A DNA stretch of 64,000 nt. It comes from Rhizorhapis sp036570425 (GTDB lineage Bacteria; Pseudomonadota; Alphaproteobacteria; Sphingomonadales; Sphingomonadaceae). This document shows, piece after piece, positions 8,014 to 17,038 of the stretch. The position numbers and the translations under genes are program-made. The notes below the pieces were generated by a model. The model was given only the letters and a program-made list of their open reading frames with translations, was not told the DNA's origin and made no database searches. Positions within the stretch are counted from its first letter, which is position 1, and each line of letters begins with the position of its first letter. The stretch is from positions 31,548 through 95,547 of the forward strand of contig DATCYF010000016.1 in assembly GCA_036570425.1 (NCBI GenBank), in the 5' to 3' direction.

Positions 8014-8964
8014 ATGAATGAAATCAGCCGCATCGATCCCGAAAGCGCCCGTCCGGAACGGCAGCGCAAGCCCGACTGGATTCGCGTCAAGGCCCCGACC
8101 AGCGCAGGCTTTGCTGAAACAAGGCGGTTGATGCGGTCCAAAAACCTCGCGACCGTCTGCGAAGAGGCGGCGTGCCCCAACATTGGCGAGTGCTGGACCA
8201 AGAAGCATGCGACGGTCATGATTCTGGGCGACACCTGCACCCGCGCCTGCGCGTTTTGTAACGTCAAGACCGGCATGCCCCGCGCCGTCGACAGGCAGGA
8301 ACCACAGCATGTGGCCGAGGCAGCGGCACAGATGGGCCTCAGCCACATCGTTATCACCTCGGTGGATCGGGACGACCTGCCTGATGGTGGCGCAAGCCAG
8401 TTCGTAAAGGTGATCCAGGCGCTGCGCGACATGACGCCGCAGACCACGATCGAAATCCTGACTCCCGATTTCCGGAACAAGGCGGACGCAGCGGTGGAAT
8501 CGATCGTTGCGGCGCGACCTGACGTTTATAACCATAATCTGGAAACGGTGCCCCGGCTTTACCCTACCATCCGGCCCGGCGCGCGCTATTATGCCTCATT
8601 GCGCTTGCTTGAAAGCGTCAAGCGGCATGATCCCTCCATCTTCACCAAGTCAGGCATCATGCTTGGTCTGGGCGAGGAGAGGCTGGAAGTGCATCAGGTG
8701 ATGGACGATATGCGTTCGGCAGACATCGACTTCCTCACCATGGGCCAATATCTTCAGCCGACGCCGCGCCATACCAAGGTGATTGATTTCGTGACGCCGC
8801 AGGCCTTCAGCGCCTATGCAGCCATCGCGCGAGCCAAGGGTTTCCTTCAGGTGGCGTCGAGTCCGCTCACCCGCTCCAGCTATCATGCCGGTGAGGATTT
8901 TGAGCAGATGCGCGCCGCGCGTGAAGCCAAGCTCGCCAAGGAAAGCAATGCCAAAGCACAGTGA
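8014..8964 (+). CDS. lipA: Lipoyl synthase
   Basis: This radical-SAM enzyme inserts two sulfurs into protein-bound octanoyl groups to make lipoyl cofactors for pyruvate and oxoglutarate dehydrogenases. The protein has 316 residues. The auxiliary cluster cysteines C49, C54 and C60 are present in CEEAACPNIGEC. The radical-SAM CxxxCxxC is C75, C79 and C82 in CTRACAFC. The C-terminal RSSY motif that ligates the auxiliary cluster is also present. The last 17 bases overlap the start of the COQ10-like gene, so translation of the two is probably coupled. Confidence 0.96.
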   Translation: MNEISRIDPESARPERQRKPDWIRVKAPTSAGFAETRRLMRSKNLATVCEEAACPNIGECWTKKHATVMILGDTCTRACAFCNVKTGMPRAVDRQEPQHVAEAAAQMGLSHIVITSVDRDDLPDGGASQFVKVIQALRDMTPQTTIEILTPDFRNKADAAVESIVAARPDVYNHNLETVPRLYPTIRPGARYYASLRLLESVKRHDPSIFTKSGIMLGLGEERLEVHQVMDDMRSADIDFLTMGQYLQPTPRHTKVIDFVTPQAFSAYAAIARAKGFLQVASSPLTRSSYHAGEDFEQMRAAREAKLAKESNAKAQ

Positions 8965-9421
8965 AACCCGCCATCTGCCCTATAGTCCGGAGCAGATGTT
9001 CGATCTCGTCAGCGACGTGAAGCGTTATCCGGAATTCCTGCCCTGGGTCACGGCCGTTCGCGTTCGGTCCAATAATGATGCCGAAATGGTGGCAGACCTT
9101 GTCGTCGGCTTTAAGGCGCTCCGAGAATCCTTCACATCACGGGTGCACAAGAGCCGCCCTGATGTAGTCGACGTGGATTATCTGGATGGTCCGCTCAAAT
9201 ATCTGCACAATAACTGGCGCTTCCGTCCCGATGGAAAAGGGGGCTCGTTTGTCGAATTTTGCGTGGATTTCGCTTTCAAAAGCCATTTGTTCGAAATGCT
9301 GGCCGGACAGGTGTTTGACCGTGCGCTCCGCAAGATGATCGGGGCGTTTGAAACTCGGGCAGAGGAACTTTACGGCGCGGCATCCGGCATCAGCAGTTCC
9401 AGCGCGCACAGCGCGGCCTGA
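8948..9421 (+). CDS. COQ10/RatA-like START-domain protein (ubiquinone-binding)
   Basis: This 157-residue protein belongs to the SRPBCC/START superfamily (COQ10, bacterial RatA). The start MPKHSETRHL lies inside the end of lipA; longer versions run antiparallel to no known homology. Typical sequence includes YSPEQMFDLVSDVKRYPEFLPWV near the N-terminus and a C-terminal helix around ALRKMIGAFETRAEELYG. Family members bind ubiquinone and support respiratory electron transfer. It follows lipA in many alphaproteobacteria. Its last 52 bp overlap tail to tail with the cinA-like gene on the other strand. Confidence 0.88.
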   Translation: MPKHSETRHLPYSPEQMFDLVSDVKRYPEFLPWVTAVRVRSNNDAEMVADLVVGFKALRESFTSRVHKSRPDVVDVDYLDGPLKYLHNNWRFRPDGKGGSFVEFCVDFAFKSHLFEMLAGQVFDRALRKMIGAFETRAEELYGAASGISSSSAHSAA

Positions 9422-9885
9422 AGTCTGACCGATCCGCGTCCTTCGTTCGCGAAGACCCGGGTGTCGGCCACGACGTTTTCCGGGTCCTCGTCCCTTTCCG
9501 CTCTGGCGAAAACAACAGTGCCTATGGGCTTTTTCTCGCTGCCGCCATCCGGTCCGGCAATCCCGGTGATGGCGACGGCCACATCCGCTCGCGTCGTGCC
9601 AAGCACGCCTTGGGCCATGCCCCAGGCAACAGCGATGGAAACAGAGCCGAAGGTTTCCAGCACGTCCAGGCTGACCTTCAGCAACTCCATTTTCGACTCG
9701 TTGGAATAGGTCACGAAGCCGGTTTCGAATACGTCCGAGGAACCTGCGATTTCCGTGAGCGCCGCCGCGACGAGCCCGCCAGTGCAGCTTTCAGCAACAG
9801 CTATCCTGCGTCCGGCTGCGCGGTTGGCATCGAGCACCTTGCGCGCAGCGTCCACCAATTGAGCGGGCAGGAGGGTATCTGTCAT
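9370..9885 (-). CDS. CinA-family (CinA C-terminal domain) nicotinamide-nucleotide amidohydrolase
   Basis: The 171-residue protein consists only of the CinA C-terminal domain, which deamidates nicotinamide mononucleotide in NAD recycling. The start is MTDTLLPAQL. Motifs AVAESCTGGLVAAALT and AITGIAGPDGGSEKKPIGTV are diagnostic. It starts 4 nt after the ispDF stop, so the two form an operon. The end overlaps the COQ10-like gene by 52 bp on the opposite strand. Confidence 0.9.
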   Translation of the reverse strand: MTDTLLPAQLVDAARKVLDANRAAGRRIAVAESCTGGLVAAALTEIAGSSDVFETGFVTYSNESKMELLKVSLDVLETFGSVSIAVAWGMAQGVLGTTRADVAVAITGIAGPDGGSEKKPIGTVVFARAERDEDPENVVADTRVFANEGRGSVRLQAALCALELLMPDAAP

Positions 9886-9889
9886 ATGC

Positions 9890-11059
9890 CTAGAATACTC
9901 CCGGAAGAGACAATGTGGCAATGGCCTGTGCGGCGATGCCTTCGCCGCGTCCAGCAAAGCCCAGCCTTTCAGTGGTCGTCGCCTTCACGCTGACTTGATC
10001 AGGGCTGATGCGGAGTATCTCCCCGATTCGCGCACGCATGGCATCGCGATAAGGCCCGATCCGGGGCGCCTCGCAGATTATGGTGAGATCCACATGACCA
10101 ATGCGGCCACCCCGCGCGATAACTCTGTCGCGGGCAAATTCCAGGAATGTGGCGGAAGCCGCTCCGCGCCATTGTGGGTCGGAGGGCGGAAAGTGGCTGC
10201 CGATGTCTCCCTCAGCCAACGCGCCGAAAATGGCATCGGTCAGCGCGTGCAAGGCAACGTCAGCGTCGCTATGGCCGCTTAGGCCTTTATCATGAGGAAT
10301 GGAAACGCCGCCCAGCCAAAGCGCCTCGCCTTTCACCAGGCGATGTACGTCATAGCCCATGCCGGTCCGCGTCGAGAACCGGCGGGCCAATCGCTCTTCC
10401 GCTAGCGCAAAATCGGCGGGGTAAGTGAGCTTTTCCAGCATCGTATCTCCCTCAACCAGTGCGACATCATGTCCGGCCGCGCGGAGCATTTGTGCATCGT
10501 CAGTGGCCTCAACGCGCTCATTCCAATTCCGGTGCGCCTTCAATATGCTGGCGAAATCGAAGGCCTGCGGCGTCTGTATTCTGAATAAATCGTTGCGATC
10601 CACATTTTCTCCAAGGGATGCGGTCCCTCTCGCTAAAGTATCGGCCACGGGCAGCACAGGAACAGCGCCCGCGTTGTCCCTCAGCGCGTCAAGCAGGCGA
10701 TTTATCACGGCATGGGGAAGAAACGGCCTGGCGGCGTCATGTATCAGCACATTGCCCGCGCCTCCGGTTGCAGCGATATACTCCAGCCCCGCTTTTGCTG
10801 ACTGCCGCCGCGTCGCGCCGCCGGTCACGCAGGGCGGGGGTGCTCGCCCGTCGAGAGCTGCCGACACCTCGTTTTTCTGACCTTCTGCAATGACGAGAAC
10901 GACACCGTCCATTCCGGCATGGCGGGAAAAAGCGTCTATGGCATGGGCCAATAAAGTTTTTCCGGCAATTCTACGGAACTGCTTGGGTGCACTGCCCCCA
11001 GCGCGCTCGCCACGGCCTGCGGCTACAATCAGCGCAATATTTTGTTTTTTCTCGGTCAC
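9890..11059 (-). CDS. ispDF: Bifunctional IspD/IspF enzyme of the MEP isoprenoid pathway
   Basis: This 389-residue fusion catalyses two steps of isoprenoid precursor synthesis: CTP-dependent formation of CDP-methylerythritol and cyclisation to MEcPP. The N-terminal IspD half has the nucleotide-binding LIVAAGRGERAGG and KQFRRIAGKTLL. The C-terminal IspF half begins about residue 232 with GMGYDVHRL and carries the metal-binding GHSDADVALHALTDA. Fused IspDF is common in alphaproteobacteria. The gene is divergent from dusB (77-bp spacer) and heads an operon with the cinA-like gene. Confidence 0.95.
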   Translation of the reverse strand: MTEKKQNIALIVAAGRGERAGGSAPKQFRRIAGKTLLAHAIDAFSRHAGMDGVVLVIAEGQKNEVSAALDGRAPPPCVTGGATRRQSAKAGLEYIAATGGAGNVLIHDAARPFLPHAVINRLLDALRDNAGAVPVLPVADTLARGTASLGENVDRNDLFRIQTPQAFDFASILKAHRNWNERVEATDDAQMLRAAGHDVALVEGDTMLEKLTYPADFALAEERLARRFSTRTGMGYDVHRLVKGEALWLGGVSIPHDKGLSGHSDADVALHALTDAIFGALAEGDIGSHFPPSDPQWRGAASATFLEFARDRVIARGGRIGHVDLTIICEAPRIGPYRDAMRARIGEILRISPDQVSVKATTTERLGFAGRGEGIAAQAIATLSLPGVF

Positions 11060-11136
11060 CCGAGCCCCATAGCCCAGCCTTCCCTTGCTCGCCAGCCGCT
11101 TTGCAGCTATGGCGTGCCTGTTTTTCAGGCAGGCTT

Positions 11137-12135
11137 ATGCGTAAACTTGATCCCATCTCCATCGGTCCGGTGCAGATCGGCATACCGGTCATTCTGGCGC
11201 CCATGACAGGCGTGACGGACATGCCGTTTCGTACGCTGGTGCGCCGCTATGGCTCCGGCCTGAATGTCACGGAAATGATCGCGAGCCAAGCGATGATCCG
11301 CGAAACGCGGCAGTCGCTGCAGAAGGCTGCATGGCATCCCGCGGAGGAGCCGGTTTCCATGCAACTGGCGGGTTGTTCGCCTTACGAGATGGCGGAAGCG
11401 GCCAAGCTGAATGAGGATCGTGGCGCGGCGATCATTGACATCAACATGGGCTGCCCCGTGAAGAAAGTGGTGAACGGTGAAGCGGGCAGCGCTCTTATGC
11501 GCGACCTGCCGCTCGCCGCATCCTTGATCGAAGCCACGGTCAAGGCGGTAAAGGTGCCGGTCACTGTCAAGATGCGCATGGGATGGGACCATAGCAGCCT
11601 CAATGCTCCCGAACTTGCCCATATTGCCGAGGATCTGGGGGCGCAGCTTATTACCGTCCACGGTCGCACCCGTTGCCAGATGTACAAGGGAACGGCTGAT
11701 TGGTCGTTTATCCGCAAGGTCAAGGAAGCCGTGAACCTGCCAGTCATCGCCAATGGCGACATTTGCTCCATAGAGGATGCGGAACTGGCGCTGGAACAAA
11801 GCGGGGCGGACGGCGTGATGATCGGCCGGGGAGCCTATGGCAAGCCGTGGCTGTTGGCCCAGGTGATGCAGTGGTTTGCGACAGGGCAGCGCCGCGCCGA
11901 TCCTGGCCTTGACGAGCAATATGCCTTAATAACGGAGCATTATCGCGCGATGCTTGACCATTATGGTCCATTCATCGGCGTCAATATGGCACGTAAGCAT
12001 ATCGGCTGGTACACCAAGGGCCTTACCGGATCGGCGGAGTTCCGCAACGCCGTCAATCAGGTGGCGGACGCTGCCAAAGTCCTGGACATGCTCGAACGGT
12101 TCTATTCGCCCTGGCTCAGCCGGGCGGCTGCCTGA
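11137..12135 (+). CDS. dusB: tRNA-dihydrouridine synthase DusB (NifR3)
   Basis: This 332-residue FMN enzyme reduces uridine to dihydrouridine in tRNA D loops. I start it at MRKLDPISIG, since the preceding in-frame codons overlap the divergent ispDF region and do not match the family. APMTGVTDMPFR (21-32) and the catalytic Cys106 in NMGCPVKK are visible, and IGRGAYGKPWL marks the FMN-binding end. A short hairpin, TGCCTG-TTTT-CAGGCA (11115-11131), lies just before the start codon. As in other alphaproteobacteria (nifR3-ntrBC), it is the first gene of the nitrogen-control cluster, 12 bp before ntrB. Confidence 0.94.
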   Translation: MRKLDPISIGPVQIGIPVILAPMTGVTDMPFRTLVRRYGSGLNVTEMIASQAMIRETRQSLQKAAWHPAEEPVSMQLAGCSPYEMAEAAKLNEDRGAAIIDINMGCPVKKVVNGEAGSALMRDLPLAASLIEATVKAVKVPVTVKMRMGWDHSSLNAPELAHIAEDLGAQLITVHGRTRCQMYKGTADWSFIRKVKEAVNLPVIANGDICSIEDAELALEQSGADGVMIGRGAYGKPWLLAQVMQWFATGQRRADPGLDEQYALITEHYRAMLDHYGPFIGVNMARKHIGWYTKGLTGSAEFRNAVNQVADAAKVLDMLERFYSPWLSRAAA

Positions 12136-12147
12136 GAAACTTCTGAA

Positions 12148-13239
12148 ATGTCCGCACCGTCCCGCCAGCCCGATCGGGATAATCCAGGCCTCGCGGACAT
12201 CTTCACTGCTATGCCGGTCGCAGCACTTCTCATCGCGCCCGATAATCGCATCGTGAATGCCAATGCGCGTGCGGAAAGCCTGTTCAATATGGCAAAGTCA
12301 GCCATAATCGGCGGCGACGTCGCGCACATGGTCCGGATCGTGGATATGGCGCCTCGATCGGAGTTCTGGGGCACCGACAAGCCGCTTTCGGCCTATGATA
12401 TCCATGTCGATGCCGGGCGTGCGGTGGGGATGCAAGTGGACTTGATGATTTCGCCGGTCGCCGACCATGAAGGCTGGCGTGTGGTCGCAATACACGCCCA
12501 CAGCCAAGCGCAGAAGATTGCCCACCGCCGAGCCACCAATGGTACGCGCTCCGCCATGGGGGCGGCGGCTATTCTGGCGCATGAGATAAAGAATCCATTG
12601 TCCGGCATCCGGGGGGCCGCTCAGTTGCTGGAAAACGGGACTGAAGCTGGCGCAACGGCTCTCACGCAGCTTATCTGTAATGAGGTGGACCGGATTGCGG
12701 CGCTTATCGATCGAATGCAGGATTTCACGATCGATCAGCCCATGGAATGTGTTGCGGAAAATATCTATCCTTTGCTTGACCGGGCGGTCGAGTTAGCTGC
12801 TGCGGGTTTCGCCCGGGATGTCAGGCTGGTCCGACAATATGATCCGTCGTTACCCTTTGCAGAAATCAATGGCGATGCCTTTGTCCAGGTCATGCTCAAT
12901 CTCCTCAAAAACGCGGCCGAAGCCCTCGAAGGAATGGAGCAGGGGGAAATCTGTATAGCGACGGCTTATCGCCACGGCGTGTCAGTCATGATTGAAGGCA
13001 GGGGCAATGCATCCCTGCCCATAGAGATCCAGATTTCCGACAATGGCCCCGGCGTGCCCGATCATATTCGCGAACATCTTTTCAATCCCTTCATTTCGGG
13101 CAAACGGGATGGCCAAGGGCTTGGCCTGGCGCTGGTCGATAAGCTGGTGCGGGATATGAATGGTCTTGTTCAATATTCGCGAGACAAGGAAAATGGCCGT
13201 AGCATCTTCCGGATATTGCTGCCCATGACGTTAGGATAG
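12148..13239 (+). CDS. ntrB: Nitrogen regulation sensor histidine kinase NtrB
   Basis: This 363-residue soluble histidine kinase phosphorylates or dephosphorylates NtrC according to PII signalling. It has a PAS-like N-terminal domain (about 15-115) and a HisKA segment with the phospho-acceptor His145 in ILAHEIKNPLSGIRGAAQLL. The catalytic ATPase domain has the N box LNLLKNAAEAL and the glycine boxes DNGPGVP and GQGLGLALV. No membrane segments are present, as expected. Two bases separate it from ntrC. Confidence 0.94.
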   Translation: MSAPSRQPDRDNPGLADIFTAMPVAALLIAPDNRIVNANARAESLFNMAKSAIIGGDVAHMVRIVDMAPRSEFWGTDKPLSAYDIHVDAGRAVGMQVDLMISPVADHEGWRVVAIHAHSQAQKIAHRRATNGTRSAMGAAAILAHEIKNPLSGIRGAAQLLENGTEAGATALTQLICNEVDRIAALIDRMQDFTIDQPMECVAENIYPLLDRAVELAAAGFARDVRLVRQYDPSLPFAEINGDAFVQVMLNLLKNAAEALEGMEQGEICIATAYRHGVSVMIEGRGNASLPIEIQISDNGPGVPDHIREHLFNPFISGKRDGQGLGLALVDKLVRDMNGLVQYSRDKENGRSIFRILLPMTLG

Positions 13240-13241
13240 AA

Positions 13242-14705
13242 ATGGCCCCCAAGGGACGCATATTGGTGGTGGATGACGATCAGGCGATCTGCACCGTCGT
13301 CGGAGAAGCGCTGCGTCGGAGTGGCCACAAGGTGAAAGCCGCAGGCACGATTGCCGAGCGTCGCCAGTTGCTGCGTAGCTTTGCCCCGGACATTTTGATC
13401 ACGGATGTGAAGCTGCCAGACGGGGACGGATTGGATGATGTCGCGCACATCATATCGGAATATCCCGACATCAATGTCATCATCCTTTCTGCGCAGAACA
13501 CGCTCAACACCGCGATTCGTGCGACAGAGAAGGGCGCATTCGAATATCTGCCGAAACCTTTTGACCTGAACGAACTATCGCGCGCAGTCACTGATGCTTT
13601 GTCGAAAAAACGCGACGCCGATGACGGTCAGGAACAGCTTTCCGATGAAAACGATGGATTGCCGCTTATCGGCCGTTCGGCCGCCATGCAGGAGGTGTAT
13701 CGCACCATCGCCCGCGTGATATCCAATGACCTGACCATCTTGGTTCTGGGTGAATCGGGAACGGGCAAGGAACTGGTAGCAGAGGCCATCCACAATCTCG
13801 GCCACCGCCGCGGCAGGCCTTTCGTCGCTATCAACATGGCGGCCATTCCCCGGGAGCTAATCGAGTCGGAATTGTTCGGACACGAAAAAGGTGCCTTTAC
13901 CGGCGCACAGGCCCGGGCTGCCGGAAAATTCGAGCAGGCGCAGGGCGGTACGCTGTTTCTCGATGAGATTGGCGATATGCCAATGGAGGCACAGACGCGA
14001 CTGCTTCGGGTTCTACAGTCAGGTGAGTTTACGACCGTTGGCGGCACGAATTCGATCAGGGTCAATGTTCGCATCATCGCGGCGACTAACCAGCATCTGC
14101 CGACCCTGATCGCGGAGAACAGGTTCCGGGAAGACCTGTACTATCGTTTGAACGTTGTCCCCATCCATCTACCCGCCCTTCGAGAGCGGAGCGACGATGT
14201 GCCGCTGCTGGCGCGCCATTTCCTGGAACTTGCCGCCAATGAAGGCCTTCCCCGCAAGACACTAGGGGAAGATGCCATTCGTTTGTTGGTTGAATATCAT
14301 TGGCCGGGAAATGTCCGCGAACTGCAGAATTTGATGCAGCGTCTCGCGGTTCTGAGCCGGGAAGACGTGATAGGGGCGAACATCGTGCGCCAGATCCTTC
14401 CTGCGGGTCAGGCGGGGGAGGGACGATCCGGCGAATCAGTGGAGCGATTGCGCGACGCAGTACGGGATTGGGCAAAGAGCAGCCTCGGTAAGAGCTGCAT
14501 CGGCGGCATACCGGCTGTGGATGAGGATGTATTGCATCAATCGCTCCTGTCGGTGGTCGAGCCCGTGCTATTAAGGGAAACATTGTTGAGCGTGGACGGC
14601 AATCAGATCAAGGCCGCCCAAGTCCTTGGAATTAATCGCAATACCCTGCGCAAGAAGCTCAACGATTATGGCCTCGATCCGGCCGGTCTTCGTCGAGGTG
14701 AATGA
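13242..14705 (+). CDS. ntrC: Nitrogen regulation response regulator NtrC (sigma54 activator)
   Basis: This 487-residue enhancer-binding protein activates sigma54 promoters for nitrogen assimilation. The receiver domain has phospho-acceptor Asp55 in LITDVKLPDGDG. The AAA+ domain has Walker A GESGTGKE (from about 170), GAFTGA (217-222) for sigma54 contact, and Walker B GGTLFLDEIGDMP. The C-terminal Fis-type helix-turn-helix includes AAQVLGINRNTLRKKL. All key residues are intact, in contrast to NtrX downstream. Confidence 0.95.
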   Translation: MAPKGRILVVDDDQAICTVVGEALRRSGHKVKAAGTIAERRQLLRSFAPDILITDVKLPDGDGLDDVAHIISEYPDINVIILSAQNTLNTAIRATEKGAFEYLPKPFDLNELSRAVTDALSKKRDADDGQEQLSDENDGLPLIGRSAAMQEVYRTIARVISNDLTILVLGESGTGKELVAEAIHNLGHRRGRPFVAINMAAIPRELIESELFGHEKGAFTGAQARAAGKFEQAQGGTLFLDEIGDMPMEAQTRLLRVLQSGEFTTVGGTNSIRVNVRIIAATNQHLPTLIAENRFREDLYYRLNVVPIHLPALRERSDDVPLLARHFLELAANEGLPRKTLGEDAIRLLVEYHWPGNVRELQNLMQRLAVLSREDVIGANIVRQILPAGQAGEGRSGESVERLRDAVRDWAKSSLGKSCIGGIPAVDEDVLHQSLLSVVEPVLLRETLLSVDGNQIKAAQVLGINRNTLRKKLNDYGLDPAGLRRGE

Positions 14706-14779
14706 ATAATCGGTTTGAACCCGTCTGGCGGGAAAAAACTGTGTTTTAATGGCCACGACCTTGTTGTATCCCCGCCACT

Positions 14780-17038
14780 ATGGATGGTTTAGCTGATATT
14801 CAGCATCAGGATGGCGCATCATGGCAGGTGAGGCTGGCGCGGCTTCGGCGTAGTCCCCGGCTGTATTTGTTCATCGAAGGCGGAACCCTTCTGGTTTTGG
14901 CTTCGACCTGCCTCATGACATATTTGGTGGTCTCAGGGCAGAAGCAGCCGGACAAGCTGCTTACGCCGCCGGTGGTGGCCTTGCTTCTGGTGGCGAATCT
15001 GGTTCCGGCCATCGCGCTACTGGTATTGCTTGGGCGCCGGATTGCAAAAAGGCGGGCGGCCCAATCAGTGATTGGCGGCGACGGGCAGCTTCATGTGCGG
15101 CTGGTCGCCATTTTCTCGATCATTGCCAGCGTACCTATGCTGTTCGTGGTGATCTTTGCCTCATTGCTCTTCCAATATGGCGTGCAATTCTGGTTCTCCG
15201 ACAACGCGAGATCGATGCTTCAGAACGCCAATGGTCTAGCCCGGGGCTATTATGAGCAGAACAAAAAAGAAGTAGGCGACGAAACCGTCACCATGGCGCG
15301 CGATTTGCGGGATTATCTGTCTCAGGCGCCCGTGAGCAGCCCCCAATTTGCCGAAGGATATATTTTTCAGGTTGTTACTCGAAAGCTGAATGAATCGGCT
15401 ATCATCGAAATCGGCAAGGACGGTGTCGCGCGGACCGCGGCGATGGTGGATCCTGATAACCGTGCCGCCGAAAAGCGCCTGACCGGAGACGTCATTCACC
15501 GGCTCGCCCAGGGCGAAAATGTGGTTGTGAAGGCCCAGGAGGATCGGATCGAGGCGGTTACGCTGCTCGATCCTGCTGCGAAAATTTATCTCTACGCATC
15601 GCGCGATTCCGATGTGCCTGCATTCAGCCAGATGGAGCGCGCACGGGCGGTACTCGCCGATTACGATGATTTTACCGCACGATCGCGCGCTTTGCAGTTG
15701 CAGTTCAACGCAGCGCTTTTTCTCGGCTCGTTGCTACTTGTCGGGCTAACTGTCTGGATTGCACTGGCCGTGGCCGACCGGCTTGTGCGTCCGGTGGCAG
15801 AGCTGGTGGACACAGCCAGGAGGATCACCGCGGGCGATCTTTCAGCACGGGTGCCCGGCCCCCACACACGCGACGAGGTGGGCACGCTGGCAAGCGCATT
15901 CAACCGGATGACTCAACGGCTGGAGGCGCAGACAAGCGCGCTGGTGAACGCCAACAGCCAGCTCGACAATCGCCGGGCCTTTATTGAAGCGGTGCTTTCA
16001 GGGGTCACGGCAGGCATATTGTCCGTCGATCAAAAAGGCATTGTGCGGCTCGCCAACAGCTCGGCGCGGGCAATTCTCCAGCATAATGAAGGGGACATTG
16101 TCGGCCAATCCTTGGGCGCTCTCTCTCCCGAATTGTCTGAGTTGCTCGATAGCAATGACAGCGCAGCCATCGTTCAGGTCAAAACCAATGCCGATCTGCG
16201 CACATTGGCTGTCAAGGCTGTGAAGGACGCATCCGGACACGTTCTGACCTTTGATGACATCACGCAGCAACTATCCGACCAACGACGAGCGGCCTGGTCC
16301 GACGTCGCACGGCGGATCGCGCATGAAATCAAGAATCCGCTGACACCCATTCAACTTGCGGCTGAACGGCTGCAACGACGTTATTCATCGGAGGTGACGA
16401 GCGACCGTTCGACCTTCGATCGGCTGACTGGCACTATCGTGCGTCAGGTGGGCGACCTGCGCAGAATCGTCGATGAGTTTTCTTCCTTTGCGCGAATGCC
16501 AAAGCCAGTGTTCCGTAGCGAGGTCATCGCGGACATAGCGCGCCACTCGCTATTCCTGCACGAAGTGGCGCATCCCGATATCGCCTTCACATTTGACAGC
16601 GATATTGGCGCGCGCGAAATTGTTTGTGACCGGCGACAAATCGGACAAGCTCTGACCAATATCGTCAAGAATGCCGTTGAAGCCATAGAGTCCATTCCCA
16701 AAGAGGAGAGGGCGGATGGCAGTATCGAGATGCGGCTGCACCATGATCGAGAAGGCAAGCTGGTTATTTCCGTTCAGGACAACGGTGTTGGACTGCCCGC
16801 GGAGCGCGACCGGATCATCGAACCTTACATGACGACCCGGCAGAAGGGTACGGGGCTGGGTCTCGCGATCGTCAAGAAGATCGTCGAGGAGCATTTCGGC
16901 GAAATCGCTTTTGAAGATGCGACCGGTGGCGGGACATGCGTCCGCATCACTCTTGATTCCGATATGCTCGAAAAACTCGATCATGACTCGGCTGACAACA
17001 AAACTGACAACAGGGTAGTGACAACTAATGGCGCTTGA
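14780..17038 (+). CDS. ntrY: Membrane sensor histidine kinase NtrY
   Basis: This 752-residue kinase pairs with NtrX. The N-terminal part has several membrane segments (about 28-50, 65-85, 105-130 and 310-335) and a periplasmic sensor region of roughly 170 residues. Then come HAMP (RITAGDLSARVPG), PAS, HisKA with His515 in RRIAHEIKNPLTPIQLAAERL, and an ATPase domain with DNGVGLP and GTGLGLAIVKKI. It starts 74 bp after ntrC and overlaps ntrX by 11 bp. The NtrYX pair is linked to nitrogen, redox and envelope signalling in alphaproteobacteria. Confidence 0.94.
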   Translation: MDGLADIQHQDGASWQVRLARLRRSPRLYLFIEGGTLLVLASTCLMTYLVVSGQKQPDKLLTPPVVALLLVANLVPAIALLVLLGRRIAKRRAAQSVIGGDGQLHVRLVAIFSIIASVPMLFVVIFASLLFQYGVQFWFSDNARSMLQNANGLARGYYEQNKKEVGDETVTMARDLRDYLSQAPVSSPQFAEGYIFQVVTRKLNESAIIEIGKDGVARTAAMVDPDNRAAEKRLTGDVIHRLAQGENVVVKAQEDRIEAVTLLDPAAKIYLYASRDSDVPAFSQMERARAVLADYDDFTARSRALQLQFNAALFLGSLLLVGLTVWIALAVADRLVRPVAELVDTARRITAGDLSARVPGPHTRDEVGTLASAFNRMTQRLEAQTSALVNANSQLDNRRAFIEAVLSGVTAGILSVDQKGIVRLANSSARAILQHNEGDIVGQSLGALSPELSELLDSNDSAAIVQVKTNADLRTLAVKAVKDASGHVLTFDDITQQLSDQRRAAWSDVARRIAHEIKNPLTPIQLAAERLQRRYSSEVTSDRSTFDRLTGTIVRQVGDLRRIVDEFSSFARMPKPVFRSEVIADIARHSLFLHEVAHPDIAFTFDSDIGAREIVCDRRQIGQALTNIVKNAVEAIESIPKEERADGSIEMRLHHDREGKLVISVQDNGVGLPAERDRIIEPYMTTRQKGTGLGLAIVKKIVEEHFGEIAFEDATGGGTCVRITLDSDMLEKLDHDSADNKTDNRVVTTNGA

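Noticed and set aside
7816..8535. 239-codon minus-strand frame over the start of lipA
   Set aside because: It lies over lipA, whose cluster cysteines are intact; the translation is low-quality.
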